64,000 bases of DNA from the NCBI GenBank assembly GCA_963716445.1, contig OY970313.1, positions 1,674,001 to 1,738,000 of the forward strand, written 5' to 3'. Below, piece by piece: positions 15,629 to 22,583 of this stretch (positions within the stretch are counted from its first letter, which is position 1; every line of letters begins with the position of its first letter). Source of the stretch: JAAYBF01 sp963716445 (GTDB lineage Bacteria > Actinomycetota > Thermoleophilia > Solirubrobacterales > Thermoleophilaceae). The notes under the pieces were generated by a model, which saw only the letters and a list, made by a program, of their open reading frames with translations, was not told where the DNA came from and made no database searches. Both the position numbers and the translations under genes were made by a program.

Positions 15629-16564
15629 ATGAGCCACGACCACGGCCACCACCATCTCGGCCCGGCTCGCGCAGCCGACCGTCGCCGCCTGCGGGTCGCC
15701 CTCGGCCTGATCCTCGCGCTGATGGCGGGCGAGGTCGTCGCGGGGATCGCCGCCGGCTCGCTCGCCCTGCTCTCCGACGCGGCGCACATGCTCACCGACG
15801 CCGCCGCGATCGCGCTGGCGCTCTTCGCCGCCCGGCTCGCCGACCGGCCGGCGCGCGGCGGCTACACCTACGGGCTGCGGCGTGCGGAGATCCTCTCGGC
15901 CCAGGCGAACGGCGCGACGCTGCTCGCGCTGGCGGCGGTGATCGGCTTCGAGGCCGTCCGCCGGATCGCCGACCCGCCGTCGGTCGAGGGCGGCCTCGTC
16001 CTAGCCGTCGCGCTCGCGGGCGTCGCGATCAACCTGCTCGCCACCTGGGTGCTGTCGGGCGCCAACCGCGACAGCCTCAACGTCGAGGGAGCCTTCCAGC
16101 ACATCCTCACCGACCTCTTCGCCTTCCTCGCCACGGCGCTGGCCGGCGCGCTGATCCTGCTGACCGGCTTCGCCGAGGCCGATGGGATCGCCGCGTTGGC
16201 CGTCGCGGCCCTGATGATCCGCGCCGGCTGGGGCCTGCTGCGCGACTCGGGCCGGATACTGCTCGAGGGCTCGCCGCGCGGGATCGATCCTGGCGCGGTC
16301 GCGGAGGCGCTGGCCGCCCAGCCCGACGTCCTCGGAGTGCACGACCTGCACGTCTGGGAGGTCACCTCGGGCTTCCCCGCGCTGACCGCGCACGTGCTGC
16401 TCGAGCCCGACTGCGACTGCCATCAGCGCCGGCGCGACTTCGAGCTCCTGCTGAGCGAGCGCTTCGGCATCGAGCACACGACGATCCAGGTCGACCACGC
16501 GCACGGCGCGCAGGCGCCGATCGTGCTCGAGGGCGAGCCCGTCAGGCGGCCGGGCGGAGGCTAG
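15629..16564 (+). CDS. Cation diffusion facilitator (CDF) zinc exporter
   Basis: 311 residues. A His-rich N-terminus (H-D-H-G-H-H-H) is followed by six membrane segments. The transport-site motif H-M-L-T-D is in segment II (L-S-D-A-A-H-M-L-T-D), and the partner H-I-L-T-D in segment V (A-F-Q-H-I-L-T-D); this HxxxD pair is typical of zinc-type CDFs such as CzcD/ZitB. A cytoplasmic ferredoxin-like domain follows (H-D-L-H-V-W-E-V-T-S-G). It exports Zn2+ in exchange for protons. It is divergent from the ZnuA-like gene across the Zur-box-like palindrome. ATG 15629 was chosen because upstream codons read through the operator. Confidence 0.9.
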   Translation: MSHDHGHHHLGPARAADRRRLRVALGLILALMAGEVVAGIAAGSLALLSDAAHMLTDAAAIALALFAARLADRPARGGYTYGLRRAEILSAQANGATLLALAAVIGFEAVRRIADPPSVEGGLVLAVALAGVAINLLATWVLSGANRDSLNVEGAFQHILTDLFAFLATALAGALILLTGFAEADGIAALAVAALMIRAGWGLLRDSGRILLEGSPRGIDPGAVAEALAAQPDVLGVHDLHVWEVTSGFPALTAHVLLEPDCDCHQRRRDFELLLSERFGIEHTTIQVDHAHGAQAPIVLEGEPVRRPGGG

Positions 16565-16875
16565 TCGCGGTCGCGACCGCGACCACGGCCGCCGCCGACG
16601 CGCTCGACGGCCTTGGTGGCGTCGACGTACGGCAGGAGCGCGAGCTCACGGGCGCGCTTGACCGCGCGGGCCATCTTCGACTGGTCGCGGCGGCTGAGGC
16701 CGGTCACGCGACGTGAGCGGATCTTGCCCCGCTCGGTGACGAAGCGCTGCAGCAGCGCGACGTTCTTGTAGTCGATCTTGTCGATCTCCTCGCGCGGCAG
16801 CTTCGAGTAGCGGCGGGCCTCGCCCTTCTGCGGGGGCTTGCCACGGCGCTTGTCCTTCGTGTTGCTGCGTGCCAT
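16561..16875 (-). CDS. rpsR: Ribosomal protein S18, cysteine-free form
   Basis: 104 residues. The core I-D-Y-K-N-V-A-L-L-Q-R-F-V-T-E-R-G-K-I-R-S-R-R-V-T-G-L is S18, with a basic N-terminus and a Gly/Arg-rich tail (G-G-G-R-G-R-G-R-D-R-D). There is no cysteine, so no zinc-binding CxxC site. Actinobacteria often carry two S18 forms: a zinc-binding one and a C-minus one induced by Zur under zinc limitation. The gene is outside any rpsF-ssb-rpsR-rplI operon and lies beside zinc genes, which fits the C-minus paralogue. No Zur box is visible upstream, and whether a second copy exists cannot be seen here. It overlaps the convergent CDF by four bases. Confidence 0.9.
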   Translation of the reverse strand: MARSNTKDKRRGKPPQKGEARRYSKLPREEIDKIDYKNVALLQRFVTERGKIRSRRVTGLSRRDQSKMARAVKRARELALLPYVDATKAVERVGGGRGRGRDRD

Positions 16876-17035
16876 CGGCCGGTAAGGGTGACAGAGCGCG
16901 CGCCTCGGCGTCGGCGCGACGGCTCGTCCCGCGCCGTGCGGCGGCACCCCGGACGGGCATTGGTCCGCCGCCACTGATTGCATTGCGGACATCGGCCGCA
17001 GTGGCATCACCCGCGCGTTCGCGGCAATCGTCGCG

Positions 17036-18166
17036 GTGCTGAGCCTCGCCACGGCGGTGGGGATGGCGCTGCTGTGGCCTGGCGACGTCGAGACCAAGGT
17101 CGGCGAGGCGATCGTCACCAAGTCCGACACCGCGACCGTGCTCTCGGTCGACGAGTTCGCCTGCTCCGGTCTCGACACGGACGTCTGTCGCGAGGTCGAC
17201 GTCCGTCTCGAGAGCGGCCCCGACAACGGCGCCGTCAAGCAGCTCGTGCTCGACAACGGGACGATCGACCCCGACGTCTCCGAGGGCGACGAGCTGCGCG
17301 TCGTCAAGAACGTCGTGCCGCCCGGCGCCGATCCGGTGCCCGGGCGCGAGTACTCGATCTCCGACTTCGACCGCCAGGGCTCGATGCTGCTGCTGGTGCT
17401 GATCTTCGCCGGGCTGGTGGTGCTGTTCGGCAGGCTGCGCGGCGCGCTGTCGCTGATCGGGCTGGGGCTCAGCCTCGCCGTCGTGCTGGTCTTCATGGTG
17501 CCGGCGATCCTCAACGGCGAGAGCGCGCTCGCGGTGGCCGTCGTGGGGGCCGTGGCGGTGATGATCGCGACGATCCTGCTCGCCCACGGCGCGGGGCCGA
17601 AGAGCCTGGCGGCGATCGTCGGGACGGCCGCGTCGCTGGTCGTGACGGTCGGCCTGGCGGTGCTGTTCACCGACCTCACCCACCTCACCGGGCTGGCGAC
17701 CGAGGAGGCGACGTTCCTCCAGGTCAACGACGCCGGCGTGTCGCTCGAGGGACTGCTGCTGGCCGGGATGATCGTCGCGACGCTCGGCGTGCTCGACGAC
17801 GTGACCGTCAGCCAGTCGTCGACCGTGCTCGCGCTACGGGCCGCCAACCCGGGCCAGAGCTTCCGCGAGCTGTTCGGCCGCGCGATGGACGTCGGCCGCG
17901 ATCACCTGAGCGCGACCGTGAACACCCTCGTGCTGGCCTACGTCGGCTCCTCGCTGCCGCTGCTGCTGATCTTCAGCTCCGGCCAGATCGGCTTCCTCGA
18001 CGCCGTCAACCTCGAGATCGTCGCGAAGGAGGTCGTCGCGACGCTCGTCGGATCGATCGGCCTGATCGCCGCGGTGCCGATCACGACGGCGCTGGCGGCG
18101 CTGTTCGCCGGCCGGATGTCGGCCGACGAGCTGGCGGCCGTCGAGCCCCACGGCCACACGCACTGA
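17036..18166 (+). CDS. YibE/F family multipass membrane protein
   Basis: 376 residues from GTG 17036. An N-terminal membrane segment, an extracytoplasmic beta-domain of about 90 residues with Cys near 41 and 49 (C-S-G-L-D-T-D-V-C), and then seven or so membrane segments from residue 118 on. The stretch L-D-D-V-T-V-S-Q with the flanking hydrophobic runs is typical of YibE/F. The C-terminus ends H-G-H-T-H. Function is not established; membership in a transporter-like family is known only by similarity. The reading frame continues upstream without a standard start (an ATT at 16982 would lengthen the first membrane segment), so the N-terminus is uncertain. It is divergent from S18. Confidence 0.78.
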   Translation: MLSLATAVGMALLWPGDVETKVGEAIVTKSDTATVLSVDEFACSGLDTDVCREVDVRLESGPDNGAVKQLVLDNGTIDPDVSEGDELRVVKNVVPPGADPVPGREYSISDFDRQGSMLLLVLIFAGLVVLFGRLRGALSLIGLGLSLAVVLVFMVPAILNGESALAVAVVGAVAVMIATILLAHGAGPKSLAAIVGTAASLVVTVGLAVLFTDLTHLTGLATEEATFLQVNDAGVSLEGLLLAGMIVATLGVLDDVTVSQSSTVLALRAANPGQSFRELFGRAMDVGRDHLSATVNTLVLAYVGSSLPLLLIFSSGQIGFLDAVNLEIVAKEVVATLVGSIGLIAAVPITTALAALFAGRMSADELAAVEPHGHTH

Positions 18167-18178
18167 GACTCGGCTCGC

Positions 18179-18940
18179 ATGAGCTCGGACCCGCTCGCCC
18201 TCGCCGCCGTCCTGGCCTGGTGCTTCGCGGTGGCGCTCGGCGGCGGCCTCGTCGGCCTGGTGCTCGGCAACATCCGCATCCCGGCGATCGTGGCGGTCGC
18301 CTCGAGCCCGGCCGCCGGCGGCGGCGCGAACCTCGGCATCTCCGGCGCGGCGGCCGCCGCGGCCGCGATCGTCCACATCCGCGCCGGCCGGATCGACTGG
18401 CGCGTCTTCGCTTGGATGGGCCCGCCGTCGATCGTCGGGGCGGTCGCCGGCGGGTATGCGGCGGGGCTGCTGCCGGACACCGCGCTGCTCGCGGCGATCG
18501 GCGTGACGCTGCTCTACTTCGGCGTCGACCTGTTGCGCCCGGGCGAGCGAGCCCGCGGGCGTGCGCCCCGCCTCGACGCGCCCGACCTGCGCGCCGCCGT
18601 GCTCGCCGGCTTCGGGATCGGCGTCCTCGGCGGCCTGATCGGCCTGATCCTCGGCTCGCTGAGGATGCCGGCGCTGTTGCGCTACGTCGGCGGCGGCGCG
18701 CACCGGGCGGTCGGGACGAATCTCGCGGTCGGCGTCTGCGTCGGCGTTGCGGGGGTGATCGGCCACGCTCCCGCGGGGATCGACTGGGACCTGCTGCTGC
18801 TCGGCGCGGCCGCCTCGGTTCCGGGCGCGCTGATCGGCTCGCGGCTCACCGGCCGGCTCTCCGAGCGAACGCTGATCCGCGCGATCGGAGCGATGCTGCT
18901 GATCGCGGGGTCGGCGATGCTGGTCGACGCGGCGGTCTGA
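18179..18940 (+). CDS. TauE/SafE family membrane transporter
   Basis: 253 residues with about eight membrane segments arranged as two similar halves, each containing a G-G-L-(V/I)-G-L-(V/I)-L-G motif (near 22-30 and 160-168), the hallmark of the sulfite exporter TauE/SafE family (DUF81). The family moves small organic or inorganic anions such as sulfite or sulfoacetate, but the substrate cannot be predicted here. It starts 13 bases after the YibE/F stop on the same strand, so the two are probably one transcript. Confidence 0.82.
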   Translation: MSSDPLALAAVLAWCFAVALGGGLVGLVLGNIRIPAIVAVASSPAAGGGANLGISGAAAAAAAIVHIRAGRIDWRVFAWMGPPSIVGAVAGGYAAGLLPDTALLAAIGVTLLYFGVDLLRPGERARGRAPRLDAPDLRAAVLAGFGIGVLGGLIGLILGSLRMPALLRYVGGGAHRAVGTNLAVGVCVGVAGVIGHAPAGIDWDLLLLGAAASVPGALIGSRLTGRLSERTLIRAIGAMLLIAGSAMLVDAAV

Positions 18941-18998
18941 GGACCATCGGGCCGAGGAACCAGCGCGGGCGGCGCCTGCGCCCCGCCGGCGACGTGAC

Positions 18999-19751
18999 TC
19001 AGGCCGTCGCGGGCTCGCGCTGCGGCACCCAGCCGGCCGGGAAGGCGCCGGCGGGGATCTCGCCGGCGTAGTCCGGGAACCAGCGGCGGGCGATCCGCTC
19101 GGCCGCACGGCCGTCGATCAGCGGCAGCAGGTCGCCGACGGTCAGCAGCACGCGAATCGTGGCGCCGATCTGGAGGTCGGCGGCGGTCGGCTCCTCGCCG
19201 CCCACGACGCCCTCGGCCGCGAGCGTGTCGATGTAGTCGAGCTTCTCCGGCAGGTGGGCGAGATCGTTCGCCACCCGCTCGGCGGTGATCCCATGGTGCT
19301 TCCACGTGCGATGCACGAAGCCGATCGCGAAGTCGACGCCGGCCGGGTCGAGTTGGCCGACCCCGCCGAAGCTGCCCATCGCCTCTGGGCGGAAGCGCAG
19401 CGCGCCGAAGGGCATCCGGCGGCCGAGGTCCTGCAGCTCGCGATCGCCCCACAGCTCAGCCTCGCGCACGGCCGCGGCGATCGGCTCGGGATAGAGCGCC
19501 GGCTCGGGCGCCAGCCGCTCGATCCGCTCGAGGATCGAGACCGAGCCGTGCACCGGCTCGCCGTCGATGAGCAGTCCCGGCACCGTCTTCCTGCCCGCGC
19601 CGAAGACCTTCTCCATCTCCTCGACATGGGCGCCCGGCATCAGCTCGACGGTCTCGTACTCCAAGCCCTTGCGGCCAAGCGCGGCACGCACGGTCATGCA
19701 GGGGTGCGAGGGCGGCGTCACGTGCAGGACGAGAGTCGGCTGATCGTTCAT
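18999..19751 (-). CDS. Glutathione S-transferase-like protein
   Basis: 250 residues. A thioredoxin-fold N-terminal domain (V-T-P-P-S-H-P-C-M-T-V, then T-V-P-G-L-L-I-D-G-E-P-V-H-G-S) binds a thiol cofactor; an all-helical C-terminal domain follows. S-H-P-C is an unusual first motif and actinobacteria generally lack glutathione, so the true thiol is unknown. The C-terminal I-P-A-G-A-F-P-A-G-W-V-P is nearly repeated in the gene remnant at 19883-20040 and more loosely in the paralogue at 59142. The ATG is at 19751, 58 bases from tRNA-Pro on the opposite strand. Confidence 0.82.
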   Translation of the reverse strand: MNDQPTLVLHVTPPSHPCMTVRAALGRKGLEYETVELMPGAHVEEMEKVFGAGRKTVPGLLIDGEPVHGSVSILERIERLAPEPALYPEPIAAAVREAELWGDRELQDLGRRMPFGALRFRPEAMGSFGGVGQLDPAGVDFAIGFVHRTWKHHGITAERVANDLAHLPEKLDYIDTLAAEGVVGGEEPTAADLQIGATIRVLLTVGDLLPLIDGRAAERIARRWFPDYAGEIPAGAFPAGWVPQREPATA

Positions 19752-19808
19752 GACGCAGAACCTACTTCACCTGCGAAAGCCGCTCCAGGGCACTAACATC
19801 CGAGGCCT

Positions 19809-19882
19809 CGGGGCGTGGCGCAGCCTGGTAGCGCACTCGGCTGGGGGCCGAGCGGTCGCTGGTTCAAATCCAGTCGCCCCGA
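19809..19882 (+). tRNA. tRNA-Pro (GGG)
   Basis: 74 bases. The acceptor stem CGGGGCG/CGCCCCG, the anticodon stem CTCGG/CCGAG with loop CTGGGGG (anticodon GGG), and the discriminator A are intact. Its last 33 bases are repeated exactly at 21776-21808. Confidence 0.96.
19850..19882 (+). repeat. attL-like direct repeat (tRNA-Pro 3' end)
   Basis: The 33 bases from the anticodon-stem end to the discriminator, beginning GAGCGGTCGC and ending CGCCCCGA, recur identically and in the same orientation at 21776-21808. tRNA 3' ends are the usual attachment sites of tyrosine-recombinase elements, and such elements restore the tRNA on one side and leave a 3'-end copy on the other. Confidence 0.75.
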
Positions 19883-20040
19883 CTAGGCGGACGGGCGGGG
19901 CACCCAGCCGGCTGGGAACGCGCCGGCCGGGATGTCCGCCGGACCGGGCTCGAACCAGCGTCCCGCGATGCTCGCGCAGGGGTGTCCCTCGATCAGCGGC
20001 CGGACGTCGCCGATCTGGAGCAGCAGGAGTGGACGCGCCT
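19883..20040 (-). pseudogene. C-terminal remnant of a glutathione S-transferase gene
   Basis: Translation on the minus strand gives about 50 residues including G-D-V-R-P-L-I-E-G, A-G-R-W-F-E-P and I-P-A-G-A-F-P-A-G-W-V-P, ending in TAG at 19883. This matches the C-terminus of the intact gene at 18999-19751 (G-D-L-L-P-L-I-D-G, A-R-R-W-F-P, I-P-A-G-A-F-P-A-G-W-V-P). The 5' three quarters are missing; homology stops where the Ig-like gene begins. It abuts the tRNA-Pro 3' end. It may have arisen by tandem duplication of the GST followed by truncation when the neighbouring islet was inserted. Confidence 0.8.
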
Positions 20041-20846
20041 CACTTCCTCCGCGCGCAGGGTGAACGGCTTCCGCTGTGGCGCGCCGAGCAGACCGAGCCG
20101 CGACCCGGGTGGGTAGCGGTCTGCGCTGCGACCGTGAACTGACCTCCGTCCACCGAGGCGCCCTGTCCGATGTCGTCCAGCGCGGTCATCTCGACGCTGT
20201 AGGTTCGCGCCGCGCTCGTCGTGTTCGCCGGCGCGTCGAAGACGCCCTCGAACACCGATGAGCTGATCGGTATCAGCTCCACGTCGGTCGACCCACCATC
20301 GGGGTCCGTCACACGCGCGTACGCGTAGGTGATCCCGCGCAAGTCCCAGGCGCTGACACGGAGCGTCACGGGACCGCCGGCAGGCGGCAGCTCGCGTGGC
20401 TCCACCGACGGGTCGGACACGATCGGCGGCTCGTCGAACTGCGGCTGCGCGTCGACTTGGATGTCGCCGACGATCTCGAAGGTCATGGCGCCGTTGGTGT
20501 CCGTCACCTGCACCTCGACGAGGTGACTCAACGACTCGTCGCTGAAGTTGGCCCCGATTTGGACCGTACCGCTGTAGGCCGTCGGACCGGTGGGGAGCAG
20601 CGTCACGTTCTGGCCGCCGAGGAAGGAGGTCACCTGGGCGGACGCCGAGACGATGCCGAAGTCGTCCACCGCGTTGACCGTGATGGTCACCTCGCCACCC
20701 GTGTAGGGCAGGCTTCCCGGGAGGATCGTCACACCGGTGATCGTGGGCGGGTTGTCCTCGACCGGCTCTTGGGCGACCGAGCGCTCGGCGAGCACGGTGA
20801 GCGGCGCGAGCAACGCCAGCAGTACTGCGATCAAGATGCGGGGCAT
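20040..20846 (-). CDS. Secreted Ig-like repeat protein (tandem paralogue 2)
   Basis: 268 residues from ATG 20846, which has AGGAGA seven bases upstream. A Sec signal peptide (I-L-I-A-V-L-L-A-L-L-A-P-L-T-V-L-A) is followed by two Ig-like beta-sandwich repeats, each starting P-P-(T/I) with an L-P-x-x-G-G-x-V-T-(I/L) strand and containing N-A-V-D-D-F-G-I or S-A-W-D-L-R-G-I. The C-terminus has two Cys in a basic tail (V-C-S-A-R-H-S-G-S-R-S-P-C). It is closely related to the gene at 20870-21697 and 23 bases downstream of it. The domains resemble bacterial Ig-like domains of surface proteins. Nothing indicates an enzyme. Confidence 0.8.
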   Translation of the reverse strand: MPRILIAVLLALLAPLTVLAERSVAQEPVEDNPPTITGVTILPGSLPYTGGEVTITVNAVDDFGIVSASAQVTSFLGGQNVTLLPTGPTAYSGTVQIGANFSDESLSHLVEVQVTDTNGAMTFEIVGDIQVDAQPQFDEPPIVSDPSVEPRELPPAGGPVTLRVSAWDLRGITYAYARVTDPDGGSTDVELIPISSSVFEGVFDAPANTTSAARTYSVEMTALDDIGQGASVDGGQFTVAAQTATHPGRGSVCSARHSGSRSPCARRK

Positions 20847-20869
20847 GTCGTCTCCTCGGCGTTGGTTCG

Positions 20870-21697
20870 TCATTTCGCGCCCGCGCAGGGTGAAGGGCCT
20901 CCGCGGTGGCGCGCCGAGCACGCCGGGCCGCGGCTCGGGCTGATCGCGGCGACCGTGAACTGACCAGCGTCGATCGAGGTGCTCTGTCCGATGACGTCGA
21001 CTCCCGTCATCTCGACGCTGTACGTCCTAACCGTGCTCGTGGCGTTGCCCGGCACGTAGAGGCGGCCCTCGAACTTCGGCCATGTGGTCGGCGTAAGGTC
21101 GACGTAGGTCGGCGGGCCACCCTCGCTGTCGGTCACACGCGCGTATGCGGTGGTGTTCACGAGGTCGTAGGCGGTGACGCCCAGCGTCACGGTACCGCCG
21201 GCGGATGGAAGCTCACGTGGCGACACGAACGGGTCCGACATGGTCGGCGGCTCGTCGGCCGGCGGCTGCGGCTCGACGTCGACCTGCCCGGCCACGTCGG
21301 TGTCGAAGCCGCCGTTGGTGTCCCAGACCTGCACGTTGACGTAGTAGCTGACGGGCTGAAAGCCGTAGTTGGCCGGGATGTCGAAGTAGCCGGTGTAGTT
21401 GGTGTCCCCCGACGGAAACAGCTGCACGCTCAGCCCGCCGCCGTCGGGCAGCTGAACGTCCGCATATGCCTGGTAGATGCCGAAGTCGTCGGTCGCGTTG
21501 ACCGTCACCGTCGCCAGGCCGCCCCAGTTGGGCAGGGTGCCGGGCGAGACGCTCGCGTAGTGGATGATCGGCGGGGTGTCCTCCGGACCCTCCTCCGCGA
21601 GGGCAGACGCCGAGAGGACGGTCAGCGACGCGAGCAGCGCCAGGATCAGGACCACCAGAAGGTGATGCTTGGCGCTCGGAAAGCTCGATCGCGGCAT
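20870..21697 (-). CDS. Secreted Ig-like repeat protein (tandem paralogue 1)
   Basis: 275 residues from ATG 21697 with GGAG eight to nine bases upstream. The signal peptide is V-V-L-I-L-A-L-L-A-S-L-T-V-L-S-A-S-A-L-A. Two Ig-like repeats follow with the same strand motifs as its neighbour (T-L-P-N-W-G-G-L-A-T-V-T-V-N-A-T-D-D-F-G-I; L-P-S-A-G-G-T-V-T-L-G-V-T-A-Y-D-L). The tail keeps two Cys (A-C-S-A-R-H-R-G-G-P-S-P-C). It is the first gene of a two-gene operon made by tandem duplication. The pair fills the interval between tRNA-Pro and the repeated tRNA 3' end. Confidence 0.8.
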   Translation of the reverse strand: MPRSSFPSAKHHLLVVLILALLASLTVLSASALAEEGPEDTPPIIHYASVSPGTLPNWGGLATVTVNATDDFGIYQAYADVQLPDGGGLSVQLFPSGDTNYTGYFDIPANYGFQPVSYYVNVQVWDTNGGFDTDVAGQVDVEPQPPADEPPTMSDPFVSPRELPSAGGTVTLGVTAYDLVNTTAYARVTDSEGGPPTYVDLTPTTWPKFEGRLYVPGNATSTVRTYSVEMTGVDVIGQSTSIDAGQFTVAAISPSRGPACSARHRGGPSPCAGAK

Positions 21698-21775
21698 GTC
21701 ATCTCCTCGGCGTGGACTCGTGGCGAAGTCAGCACCCTACCCTCCGCTGCCTACCTAAGCCAGTCGGCCGGGGAA

Positions 21776-21808
21776 GAGCGGTCGCTGGTTCAAATCCAGT
21801 CGCCCCGA
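21776..21808 (+). repeat. attR-like direct repeat (copy of tRNA-Pro 3' end)
   Basis: 33 bases identical to 19850-19882, with weaker similarity continuing about 15 bases further 5' (CAGTCGGCCGGGGAA against CTCGGCTGGGGGCC). The 5' half of a tRNA is absent, so it is not a second functional tRNA gene. Confidence 0.75.
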
Positions 21809-21842
21809 TCTCGTCGCTACCGCCTGCCGATGCCGCGCGCCA

Positions 21843-22133
21843 TCAGTTCACGCGCCCGGGCGTGACCTCAGGCGTTTGCGCGACGAGCTGGCCGAGGATC
21901 AGCGGCGCTGCCGCTCCCACGTTCACGGCCAGAAGCGGAGTCAGATCGATCTCCGACTTGATGTACAGCCACGCCACCGCCCCGCCGAGCGCGATCATGG
22001 CCACGGTGACTATCCAGTAGAAGAACGAGCGAAGGTACTGGGGAACGCCTGCCCGGCGCAGCCTGAAGAGTCCGAGCACCTCGGCCGCCGTTCCGCCCAG
22101 CAGGCCGTAGAGGAATGCGTCGTCAGGGGTCAT
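21843..22133 (-). CDS. Small membrane protein, 96 aa
   Basis: 96 residues from ATG 22133. Three hydrophobic stretches (F-L-Y-G-L-L-G-G-T-A-A-E-V-L-G-L, F-F-Y-W-I-V-T-V-A-M-I-A-L-G-G-A-V-A-W, and L-L-A-V-N-V-G-A-A-A-P-L-I-L-G) make it an integral membrane protein. It starts four bases after the stop of the winged-helix-like gene at 22138-22422, so the two are co-transcribed and probably work together. It lies just outside the attR-like repeat. No family is recognised. Confidence 0.68.
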   Translation of the reverse strand: MTPDDAFLYGLLGGTAAEVLGLFRLRRAGVPQYLRSFFYWIVTVAMIALGGAVAWLYIKSEIDLTPLLAVNVGAAAPLILGQLVAQTPEVTPGRVN

Positions 22134-22137
22134 GAGC

Positions 22138-22422
22138 TCACGAAGACTTCGAGATCGCACTGCGGGCGATCGAAAACGCCTCACGCAGAGAGGGCTCGCT
22201 CAGGGTGTACAGATCTTGACCCGCCGGTCCTGGAACGGCCGAGCGTCTGACAGCCTCGGACTGGTCGAGGACCGTCTGCACGGCGTCGGGAGGCAGGCCC
22301 GTCTCATTGACCAGCCCGACGACCGTGCGAAAGTCCCATTTATCGTTCCCGAGGGCGCCGAGAACCTTCTCGACATCCTCACCCCGAGCCTCTGGCTTCT
22401 CGTCGCGCTTCTCGTCGCTCAT
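22138..22422 (-). CDS. Small winged-helix-like protein, 94 aa
   Basis: 94 residues from ATG 22422. A charged N-terminus (M-S-D-E-K-R-D-E-K-P-E-A-R-G-E-D) leads to a helical domain V-E-K-V-L-G-A-L-G-N-D-K-W-D-F-R-T-V-V-G-L-V-N-E, split here only by length, with T-G-L-P-P-D-A-V-Q-T-V-L-D-Q, which has the look of a winged helix (helix, turn, recognition helix, then D-L-Y-T-L wing). It is the first gene of a two-gene operon with a small membrane protein. Such pairs sometimes serve as sensor or adaptor modules, but no function can be assigned. Confidence 0.65.
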   Translation of the reverse strand: MSDEKRDEKPEARGEDVEKVLGALGNDKWDFRTVVGLVNETGLPPDAVQTVLDQSEAVRRSAVPGPAGQDLYTLSEPSLREAFSIARSAISKSS

Positions 22423-22583
22423 CACGCCATCCGGTAAGTGCTCGTGCAGCTACTCACTGAAACGATGCTACACAGGCATGCCCTATCGATCAATGTGATC
22501 CATCGATTCGTCGGTGAGGCCCTCGGGGCGCCACCGTCGTAGAGTCGTCAGTCATGCGGGCGTTCGACGAAGGAGGGCGATAG

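Noticed and set aside
16978..19071. 697-codon + strand frame across YibE/F and TauE
   Set aside because: It is out of phase with two clear membrane-protein genes and reads as Arg/Gly-rich sequence typical of frame-shifted GC-rich coding DNA.
21776..21808. A second tRNA-Pro gene
   Set aside because: Only the 3' half is present; there is no acceptor 5' strand, D-arm or complete anticodon stem, so it cannot fold as tRNA. It is better explained as an attachment-site duplication.
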